Assembly (NCBI GenBank): GCA_964386385.1
Contig: CAYLRN010000008.1
Span: 69,945 to 133,944 of the forward strand
Length of the DNA stretch: 64,000 nucleotides
Source of the DNA: RUG572 sp964386385
Lineage (GTDB): Bacteria > Verrucomicrobiota > Kiritimatiellia > RFP12 > UBA1067
Reading direction: 5' to 3'
In this document: positions 59,201-64,000 of the stretch, piece by piece
Layout of the letters: every line of letters starts with the position of its first letter
How positions within the stretch are numbered: position 1 is the stretch's first letter
Translations under genes and position numbers: made by a program
Notes under the pieces: generated by a model
The model's input: the letters and a program-made list of their open reading frames with translations, nothing else
Database searches by the model: none
What the model was told of the DNA's origin: nothing

Positions 59201-60562
59201 GTCGTCGCGGTTCGTCGCCGTGTTGAAGGCGTTGGTGCCGCCGAACCAGTAGTCCTCGTATGCGTCGGGTATTCCGTCGCCGTCGAGGTCGGCAAGCGAG
59301 GTCTGCGCGGCGGAATCGGGATCGGAGCCGTCGACGAGGCCGTCGCCGTCGGAATCGCGCGAACGCGGGTTGGTCCCAGCCGCCACCTCGTCACCGTCGG
59401 ACACGCCGTCGCAGTCCGTGTCCCGGAGGTCGGGGTCTGTCCCGAACGCGAACAGCTCGTCGAGAAGCGAAAGCCCGTCGCCGTCACTGTCCTGGTTTGC
59501 CGCGTCCTCTTCGGAAAGCGGGTAGAACGCCATCGAGGTGACGTTCGTCGGGAGAGCGTTCGTCGTCCACCCGTTGCCGCCGAAGGACGCGCCGGCGAGG
59601 ATGTTGGAGACCGTCTCGACGTTCAGGCGGGAGAGGTCGTAGCGGTACGCGAAACGTCCGCCGGGGAAGAACTCCGCCTGGAACGAGAGCGGCGTGTCCG
59701 TATCGCGGTCGAGCAAGGCGTTCTGCCATGTGACGACTAGGGAGTTCTGGAGCGTAATGCAATGCCACAGCCGGCTTGGACGGTCAGACTCGGCGAGCAG
59801 ATCCCAGTTCGCCTCCGGGACGATGCCGAGCGAGGCCATGAACGGCGCGAACCAGCTGTTCGTGGCGACGCTTCCGTCAGCCTCGCGGACAAGCGGATCG
59901 ATCTTTCCGAAGGAGAACAGGCGCAGCCGGTCAATCTCGTTCGTGCCGACCTGAAACGCCCAGTTCGCGAAAGCGACATATATCCAATCGGTCGCCGCGC
60001 CGAACGCCCGCCAGTCGGAGCAGACCGTCGCGCCCGGAGGAGCGGAGAAGTCGAACTCCTCGTCCGTGCCGACGCGGTACATCACGAATCCGCGGCGGAA
60101 ATCGTCGCCGGTCAGCGTGTGCGTGGTGTTCGTCGAGGTTATTGGCTCGAAGCCAGATAGGTTGAGTGTTGTCTCGCTGCCCAATGGCTGGTTGACGGGT
60201 TGAAGCGTCGGGTTGAACTGCGTCTGCCCCTGCAAGCCTTGGGCTGCTCCGCCGGGCAAGTTCATCGGCTGGAGGTTGCCGACTCCCGGTCCCGGCACCA
60301 TCTGTGGCACGTCGTTTGTGCCTCCATCGCCGCCTCCGCCACCGCTACCTCCGCCATCGCCATGCTTGATACTACCATAGAGGAACATTACGATAAAAAA
60401 TGCCCCGAAGAGGACTCGCCCGACAGTTGACTGGTCCTTGAAAAACCCCAAGAAATCCCGAATGGGATGCACGTCCTTTTCACGGCAGACTATAATCAGC
60501 CAGGCGCAAAACGCAATCCACGCAAGGAACAACAGCGAGCCTGTCCAAATTTTCGCAAGCAT
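53237..60562 (-). CDS. Giant RHS-repeat protein with calcium-type repeats and C-terminal toxin tip
   Basis: 2441 residues. Two membrane segments lie at about 8-25 and 47-63, then a Gly/Pro-rich linker. Residues about 355-425 hold EF-hand/thrombospondin-3-like Asp repeats (DSDGDGLSLLDELFAFGTDP, DSDGDGLVDGSDPDS, DLDGDGIPDAYEDYW). YD/RHS repeats run from about 1370 to 2250 (YDAFGRV, YDSLGRI, YDSAGRLSTISS) and the core ends with DPETGLCYYGCRFYSPFLMR and RDPIGEDGG near 2280. The last 150 residues (HEQLFYGTPDNPLDD, GYDDCVMKKAVS, RDNCQSYANRLRQKY) are an unrecognised tip with His, Asp and Cys that could be catalytic. It probably delivers this toxin to neighbours. A coding palindrome lies at 55641. 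Confidence 0.88.
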   Translation of the reverse strand: MLAKIWTGSLLFLAWIAFCAWLIIVCREKDVHPIRDFLGFFKDQSTVGRVLFGAFFIVMFLYGSIKHGDGGGSGGGGGDGGTNDVPQMVPGPGVGNLQPMNLPGGAAQGLQGQTQFNPTLQPVNQPLGSETTLNLSGFEPITSTNTTHTLTGDDFRRGFVMYRVGTDEEFDFSAPPGATVCSDWRAFGAATDWIYVAFANWAFQVGTNEIDRLRLFSFGKIDPLVREADGSVATNSWFAPFMASLGIVPEANWDLLAESDRPSRLWHCITLQNSLVVTWQNALLDRDTDTPLSFQAEFFPGGRFAYRYDLSRLNVETVSNILAGASFGGNGWTTNALPTNVTSMAFYPLSEEDAANQDSDGDGLSLLDELFAFGTDPDLRDTDCDGVSDGDEVAAGTNPRSRDSDGDGLVDGSDPDSAAQTSLADLDGDGIPDAYEDYWFGGTNAFNTATNRDDTGFTLGTKILGGINPTNAVAAANVVSTNGLVSWKLFDAFAADWPANATNLVWERTFTVGRSCAWQQFFVSASPTNAAAWSLRGAVLEWETDTGVSGTVAASPSGDSFRIPLSAEDFPYELTLRIRAAGAVTVYSPAPLHLIAYAPEFRIGGGNEITGDSGAKFSIFTGGSDSRISLVIDHALRPCNATPGCDEGDMTEFENLSMTGSDFSFAGDTSGGTIHASRPGIYTLPDYSLGVSFSVPLRFLRRSGRRGGGGHTIVVLDPSVSWNCAGHGCGYDGLGYDWYGDSYYEEEYYPLDSKCLRKKWHHDWGGGWRHDGCELSVSSGIGDGNGLVTASSGGVYVDGVLVWTGSAEHVYDDWGCGGCDDDYLGDECDSCDEDCANGNCDSLEGTSLGSLKFRIPLGAPVKGQVAGFVWFSTDGPVTISRSTFQLLEHPDAHVSDYLLSSGTRRVVCCDSRGRDLRIENMANGARITIYDTDAQTLEHTWRIENVNGSASQVRLKKISRLDNVMSDETYTYADGDWTRFDNIAGVGTQLTTYDDFAEYGDGVKSETRTTTDAAGNTLSVVTTEKSRIGACDNAVIRETYREESTWNGVKRSRADYWNDPAHSSRHGQPRLVWGDARAWKYMDYDENGHETLLVEQRGCSPMPSAFPYVVSNELHSASGLADAFVTVRDFTPLSGDSGHRDDAARPRIETRYVVTNGVATPIGRTWTRYTRLNRDGHAAIRAETWRAGAQGAAAGDAGNAYSYKITYADTGEGTPLLMRNAAAETLDENGILTVNAYSLSGGVLSQTSRRFFLSQEFPTCETVELNASYGTVLRRTTRLTDGDTVIADEQSIYDSRNRLRSTTYLDGTSLTNAYSCCRLLWKRDREGRKTLRSAKTGADHLYSATEDVWLADVSTNGRYRVTQHFYDALGRETNTVTYAGATPGEAVEASAFGGKAVSSATTAYPYGGGDYAVRTDERGKVTVTEVNLLDGGTETVETVLTNGVALLRTIRRTWFGGGSSVRREWAGVGPGGEAVPVWTEECRFEDYAADGRRIEYVVTESSDCGTVTNSVSTCDLLGRLVTSSAPGADGATIVTSNAYDGTTSRLLSATVHAPGLAPRTAHFLHGVCGEQVGVAQDGVTNRTDVTYETDPSNVAWRVETSTLAGPDTNSLAVTRTRLTGLSDAIRRHVVETAGRPPIGRRTEIITAFNPSTGIETETVASSFAAPVVRHSLHGLVLTNGTAGTATAIAYDAFGRVATTFRRTGNGEPLPLRSFAYSPAGDVVAMRTYTNATGAVAETYGYDALGNRTVTTDALGNAVHRTYDSLGRILSEDGATYPVRHAYDTQGRRISLSTTSDGAEWDETRWTYDAATGLCTAKTYADGSTVTHSHTPDGLPLRTEYAGGRWTENVYDERRRTVGTLSGDGESDTLTVRDTYGRIVSESNAAASASYSLADGGAATNETVSVGGDAVEIVRSLDSQDRPAGLSIPSAGYSLRYAYAEDGNVAAISNAIAVIGYAYTPERLDAGCTLTLSNGVMFTRSVARDAFRRSLVAGIVNSVNGAVVEDIAYAYDALNRPVSRNGDRFGYGGRGEVVFSRRDAGGPEEDSYCYDGIGNLLVSSLSGVTNTYTANALNQYTSLRASAPPCETIPHYDADGNMTRCGEWEYAYDSAGRLSTISSNGVLLVANSYDAKGRRVRQAASDATTVFFYDGWNLIVERIVRVDGTTSTIRYYWGKDLSGTFHDAGGIGGLLYITVDDIPYVPTYDGNGNVRRYLDTNGSTVAQYTYDAFGKTVSATGPLAHLFRHRFSTKCFDPETGLCYYGCRFYSPFLMRWLSRDPIGEDGGLNLYTFCGNNAIVNYDKDGHAYFAKRELAGYGWSNRFSDNGFLDKFDIELSHEQLFYGTPDNPLDDIGYFDDGMVKNDPYRSKYKYVVTDSGYDDCVMKKAVSMVQPHPYNYLGFLPKRDNCQSYANRLRQKYAELLNDEQVMCECFGRKEGQLLWMR
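55641..55667 (-). repeat. In-frame coding palindrome, copy E (variant)
   Basis: Read on the minus strand it is GGCGGGGCGGCCGCCCATCG followed by GCCGCCG, matching the 27-base layout of copies A to C with base changes. It encodes AGRPPIGRR inside the RHS protein near residue 1635. Confidence 0.65.
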
Positions 60563-60566
60563 GGCG

Positions 60567-61151
60567 TCACCTTAACTTTATGACAAAGAAATTGTATCCG
60601 ACCTCGCAGCGAACCCACTCGCTTGGGGCGGCGGCACCGCGTCGGACTATGCGCATTAACTTCCAGTTGTTCCTGTAGAGCCAGGCGGGAGACGGCGTTG
60701 CTGCAAGGCTGGGAAAGGCCGTCTGGCCGCCGCAAGTCGCCGTGAAGCTCGTCAGGGCTGAATTCGAGTCAAGCACCATGTGGATGTCCACAACGCCGTG
60801 ATGGGCGTTGTAGGCGGCTTCCGTTTCAAACCGATCCCAAGTGCGGGTGTTTTCGATGAAGTACCGACCTCCACGCCAACCGTAAACCGTCTCGATTTCC
60901 TCGACATCGAGGACCCCGTTCGTGTTCACGTCCCTGCCGAAGCCGATTTCAAGGTCGTTGTATGCCGTTTCGGACAACTGGAGGTGGATTTTTACATCGC
61001 GGACATCCGTCCGGCTTGGGTGGATCACCAGATTGGTGGAAACTTCCGTATCCGCAAACGGCGACATTGGCTGCGTCGGTATGTTCATTACCCTCGCAGA
61101 TGCGATGCCTGTTGTGGCCATTACAAAAAACAGCAGGGATAATTTCTTCAT
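60567..61151 (-). CDS. Secreted protein paired with the RHS gene
   Basis: 194 residues with a signal peptide (MKKLSLLFFVMATTGIASA). The mature protein has no recognised domain: IPTQPMSPFADTEVSTNLVI, a strand-rich part, DVNTNGVLDVEEIETVYGW (an Asp-rich loop like the RHS calcium repeats), and an end with SEWVRCEVGYNFFVIKLR. It stops four bases before the RHS ATG and is surely cotranscribed. A chaperone or display role for the RHS protein is a guess. Its start overlaps the ASCH pseudogene's stop. Confidence 0.7.
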   Translation of the reverse strand: MKKLSLLFFVMATTGIASARVMNIPTQPMSPFADTEVSTNLVIHPSRTDVRDVKIHLQLSETAYNDLEIGFGRDVNTNGVLDVEEIETVYGWRGGRYFIENTRTWDRFETEAAYNAHHGVVDIHMVLDSNSALTSFTATCGGQTAFPSLAATPSPAWLYRNNWKLMRIVRRGAAAPSEWVRCEVGYNFFVIKLR

Positions 61152-61617
61152 AAAGCGCCTATTGCGATTTGCTTTTCAACTTCGGAAGAGAGTTCCGGCG
61201 GCAGATGCCACATTCCAGTGTTGCCGCGACATAGAATTGGGGATGGCCGTTTGCGGATGTTCGACAGACGCCACCAGTAGCGACAACCCTCGTTCCAATA
61301 TTGGAATTGGACTCGCCATGTGTCATCTTCAATCTCACTTTCTATGGCTTCGTAGTTCATCACTGCGATTATGCGTCCGGGCACTTTTGCGCAATGTCCC
61401 AAGGTGGGAGAAACTTATCGATTTTGTTGCCATTGAACCTCATCGGCCAAGATTTCACGCCATCGTATTCTTTTCGGCAGAACTTCTTGGAAACGCTCAT
61501 CGCGCAACGCCTCCTCGCCGGAACCGGCAGACAACTGCGGTTCTCCACACGCTTCAGTCCCGACACAATCAGGACGGCGTATGCTCCGGTACAGGTAAAG
61601 GCATTGACGATTGGCAT
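61148..61617 (-). pseudogene. ASCH-domain protein split by a frameshift
   Basis: The first frame (from ATG 61617) has AYAVLIVSGLKRVENRS, the ASCH motif around the conserved G-x-K-x-x-E-x-R, and ends in PPWDIAQKCPDA. The second frame picks up at KVPGRIIAVMNYEAIESEIE and finishes with PSPILCRGNTGMWHLPPEL, the normal ASCH C-terminus. The break lies at the AAAA run 61385-61388, where one base lost or gained would restore 150 or so residues. ASCH proteins bind or process RNA. Sequencing error is possible because no other damage is seen. Confidence 0.7.
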
Positions 61618-61629
61618 TCGTTCGTCCCC

Positions 61630-62250
61630 TTAAAACCAATGTCCAAATCTCTGAATCATATTGGCTCCATCGTAATCGAAACTGATCGGCAAGAACCTGA
61701 TGTTGTATTGCTTAAGGAAATACTGATCTGTCATTCCCGCAATAAAATCGGCTACAATTCTTTCATCTCGATTTTCCTTCATGCATGAATCTGGGAAATG
61801 AGAAATGAAATCTTTGAATATAGAATTTTCCTCGTCCGTGTTGTCAAGATCAGGCAAATACGCTTCAAACAGGCTCTTAACCATACCGGAAAACTTGGAT
61901 TTCTGCTTGGCGATAAGTGGGCAGCCATAAATCCGATCATAGTTAAAGGCTTTCATCTCCTTTAACGCTTCGTATATTTCATCTTAAAATGTGACACACC
62001 CTGTTCCGTAGCTGTTCTCGATTATATCAGAGCAAAGAGTATTGACGATGCCGTGGTTTGTTGATCCCAAAACACGCCTAATGCCCCACGGCAGTGCACA
62101 TGGGTCAACAAGCTTTGGGGTTGCCGCATCCTCGAAATCCTTGCCAAGGTACGAAATCAAGTCAGAGACGCGAACGACGCAACCTTCAAGTGTTGAAGGG
62201 AACACTTTTTTATCATAGCCCGGCTCACTAAAACATTTCTCCAAATTCAT
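61630..62250 (-). pseudogene. dgt: C-terminal part of a dGTPase with an in-frame stop
   Basis: The frame encodes LEGCVVRVSDLISYLGKDFE, NHGIVNTLCSDIIENSYG, then TAA at 61984-61986, and continues in the same frame with DEIYEALKEMKAFNYDRIYG and ADFIAGMTDQYFLKQYNI. These are the post-HD regions of deoxyguanosinetriphosphate triphosphohydrolase. Family members have Ser where the TAA occurs, and TCA to TAA is a single change. The N-terminal HD catalytic half is missing. It is a decayed remnant, perhaps once a phage-defence dNTPase. Confidence 0.78.
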
Positions 62251-62251
62251 C

Positions 62252-62350
62252 TCAAGGCGCTGCCATGAAAGGTTCGATTACCGTAGACAAAAGCCTCGCA
62301 TAAGCGGTCTTGCCTCCAGGATATCGCAATGGTGTGCTTGTCATAGACAT
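62252..62350 (-). pseudogene. N-terminal remnant of a D12-class adenine methylase
   Basis: A 32-residue frame reads MSMTSTPLRYPGGKTAYARL then LSTVIEPFMAAP. LRYPGGKT is motif I of Dam/D12-class N6-adenine methylases and normally begins a 270-residue enzyme. The frame stops after 32 residues, and the dGTPase fragment follows at once, so a deletion has joined the two. Confidence 0.6.
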
Positions 62351-62381
62351 TGTGCTGCGTCTCCCCTAAAGCCTTATTAAG

Positions 62382-62618
62382 TCAGGTTTTATCGTGTCGA
62401 GCTTCTGGTACAGCTACATCCGGCACATAGTCCATGATGTCTCCAATGTTGCATTGCAAGACTCTACAGATTTTTTCAAGCGTAGGAGTGTCCACGGCCT
62501 CGCCTTTAGACAACTTTGCGAGGGTTGCCGGAGCCATGCCTGTCGCATCGCGCAGATCGGTGCGCGACATATCATGGTCGATCAATTGATGCCAGGGCTT
62601 CTTATGGCAAAACGCCAT
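62382..62618 (-). CDS. Xre/Cro-type transcriptional regulator
   Basis: 78 residues, a single HTH domain: WHQLIDHDMSRTDLRDATGM, APATLAKLSKGEAVDTPTLE and KICRVLQCNIGDIMDYV match the HTH_26/Cro-C1 group, often found as controllers in restriction systems and mobile elements. The ATG at 62618 has AGGAGA five bases upstream and a consensus promoter. It is the only intact gene in this decayed stretch. A target could be the methylase remnant just downstream or the type ISP gene upstream. Confidence 0.88.
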   Translation of the reverse strand: MAFCHKKPWHQLIDHDMSRTDLRDATGMAPATLAKLSKGEAVDTPTLEKICRVLQCNIGDIMDYVPDVAVPEARHDKT

Positions 62619-62649
62619 TGCATTCTCCTAAATGAAAAGATTTGGGTGT

Positions 62650-62678
62650 ATTATAGCCTAATCTGTCGTATCTGTCAA
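62650..62678 (-). promoter_or_regulatory. Perfect consensus sigma70 promoter
   Basis: On the minus strand TTGACA (62673-62678), exactly 17 bases, then TATAAT (62650-62655). The start would be near 62643, about 25 bases before the regulator ATG. No operator palindrome is obvious. Confidence 0.85.
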
Positions 62679-62765
62679 CGGGGCTGAATATAATGTTCAT
62701 CGCGGAAAGTTGTAATATCTCATGGCGCAGTTTCAAGCCGGAGACGACGGCGAGGAGGGCGCGTC

Positions 62766-64000
62766 CTACGTCTGCAAGGGGGCGAAGTCCAGTTTCGGCA
62801 GGGCGGCGACGACGTCGAGGGTCTTGAGGCTGACGGTGACGATGCGGCGGACGAGGTCGAGGATGTAGCGCGGACTGTTATGCTCCCGGCACCAGTCGTT
62901 CGGGTCGTTGCGGATCTGCGAATCCTTGTTCACCGTCACCGCGTAGCGCTCCATCAGCCATTCGACCGGCGACTTGCCGTTCACCACCCACTCGTAGGCA
63001 CGCAGCGGGACGTTCTCGATCTTTATGGCGTCGTTGAAGAGTATCACGCTCCTGTCCGTCTTGCCGTCACGCTTGCCGAACTTCATCTGCCTGACCGCCG
63101 GCGCCGCGTCCTTGCCGCTTACGATGAGCGATCCGCATGGCTCGGCGGTCTCGTACGAAAGATGCAGCACCGCAAGTTTCCGCCCCGCTGCGGCGAACGC
63201 CCTGAACGCCGCGACGTCCTCCACGAGCGGAATGCGCGGCAGGGACTTCTGCAGGTCGGCGGCAAAACGCTTCCGGTAGTCCTCGCTGTGGAGAAGTCCG
63301 TAGACGTAGTGGAACACGTCTTCCGCCGTCGTCTTCGGCCCATACTACTCCCTCGCCCGCTTCAGGATGAACTCGGAAATCGCGGAGCGGCGCACCCATT
63401 CGCCATCGCCTTTGTCGAACAGCGACATCTGCGACCTGTCCGTCCTCTCGTACCAGTACAGGGGGAAGCACTGCGCCCCGGATTCAAGTATGTGAAGGTC
63501 TGGGATTGAATCGACAATCAGCGTCGAAAATGTGCGCCCTCCCACGCCGGAGACGCAGATCACTTTGTTGCCGCATTGAGGAGTCGGAAAGAACTTCGGA
63601 ATCTGGTTAGGGTATTCGTTGTACCGCGAATCAAAATAAAGATGGCTTGCACAGAATGGACGATAATGCGAAACTCTGATGTTTTCAGGATTGTACGAAA
63701 TCGTCAAATTTCGCGCAAGGCATCCTTTGACGTTTCGCGTCCAGCTGAACTTTCTTGGGGCGGTATCAATGAACCCGTCAACGGCCTTCCTGCGGTCGCT
63801 CTGTGAGACGAAACCATGAATGCTGAATCCATCGGTAGGGCGTCTCGCCCTACCCAAATGACGTCTCTTCCAGATTTCCGAACGACGCGTTGAAAACGTC
63901 CAATTGTTCTGCGTAGAATGCCAACGAACGTTGCATGTTTTCCGTTAGAGCGTGTAGTCACGAGATTACCTTGAGCCACATGAGAGCGCAGCGGAGGTGG
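62766..64000 (-). pseudogene. Type ISP restriction-modification enzyme, C-terminal part, with internal stop
   Basis: The gene runs in from beyond the window's right edge. One frame encodes GFIDTAPRKFSWTRNVKGCL, SHYRPFCASHLYFDSRYNEY, NKVICVSGVGGRTFSTLIVD and ILESGAQCFPLYWYE, the target-recognition region of ISP enzymes (LlaBIII-like). It meets TAG at 63345-63347 after FILKRARE, and continues in the same frame with YGPKTTAEDVFHYVYGLLHS, QIRNDPNDWCREH and RYILDLVRRIVTVSLKTLDV. Upstream of about 63850 the likely coding frame is a different one (ENMQRSLAFYAEQLDVFNAS), so a shift occurs near the palindrome at 63834. TAG is a normal stop in this genome (rhaD, 33959), so the gene is inactive. Confidence 0.82.
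63834..63854. repeat. GGTAGGGCG palindrome at a frame break
   Basis: GGTAGGGCG (63834-63842), three bases, and CGCCCTACC (63846-63854). It has the GGTAGGGCG head of the coding palindromes but a shorter stem. It sits where the type ISP gene changes frame. Confidence 0.75.

Noticed and set aside
63345..63347. TAG as a recoded sense codon in the type ISP gene
   Set aside because: TAG is used as the ordinary stop of rhaD (6449-6451) and of the gene ending at 33959, so host recoding is unlikely; a nonsense mutation is simpler.
24..63854. GGTAGGGCG palindromes as a CRISPR array
   Set aside because: Copies are dispersed over the window, not regularly spaced, and lie within genes; no cas gene is present.
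1..64000. tRNA, rRNA, origin of replication or attachment site
   Set aside because: No cloverleaf, rRNA segment, DnaA-box cluster or phage-type att duplication was recognised by eye; a covariance-model scan would be needed to exclude a tRNA.

Overview
The window is a GC-rich bacterial chromosome segment from a Gram-negative (diderm) anaerobe. Signs of this are a secretin, lgt, signal peptides, an ECF transporter next to an oxygen-independent haem-degradation radical SAM protein, rhamnulose-1-phosphate aldolase, type III glutamine synthetase, a DUF1080 secreted hydrolase and EF-hand/RHS proteins. Together with large N-methylated pseudopilins and intergenic CACAGAG repeats, this suggests a gut-type member of the PVC group, most likely Kiritimatiellota or Lentisphaerota. 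That placement is inference; the window has no rRNA or other taxonomic marker.

Region 1 (1-16.1 kb) is core and carbohydrate metabolism: dedA and a PP-loop/NFACT-R tRNA thiolase, lgt, the rpsO-pnp operon, rhaD, an alpha-galactosidase-like hydrolase followed by an unknown gene and an HTH-EIIA fusion, a secreted beta-helix protein, a GT4 glycosyltransferase and glnN. Region 2 (16.2-21.8 kb) is a two-gene defence island (split adenine methyltransferase plus GIY-YIG/helicase/NPPY protein) flanked by copies of one inverted repeat. Region 3 (21.8-24.9 kb) has a DUF1080 hydrolase, an acyltransferase-like membrane protein and a small flavodoxin operon.

Region 4 (25-37 kb) is one long operon-like run for a type IV pilus/type II secretion machine: three pseudopilins, GspL/PilM-N-like and PilO-like proteins, PilB/GspE, PilC/GspF, an unknown protein, a secretin and PilT. 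Most junctions are 1-10 nt overlaps. Region 5 (37-44 kb) continues with a Sel1 protein, a HutW-like radical SAM enzyme, a three-component ECF importer and an ABC exporter, read here as a haem acquisition and degradation locus.

Region 6 (44-64 kb) is accessory. It contains a broken polyvalent-protein kinase, a type ISP remnant, a methylase/endonuclease pair behind an attenuator-like leader, a DpnD-like small gene, a TdeIII-type restriction system, RHS and IS30 fragments, a 2441-residue RHS protein with toxin tip and membrane immunity candidate, and a decayed stretch (ASCH, dGTPase and Dam fragments, an intact Xre regulator, a type ISP gene with an internal stop).

Two repeat families cross these regions. 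A short GGTAGGGCG-type palindrome sits inside several reading frames without breaking them, and CACAGAG-type repeats lie between genes and extend one gene end. No tRNA, rRNA or CRISPR array was recognised.
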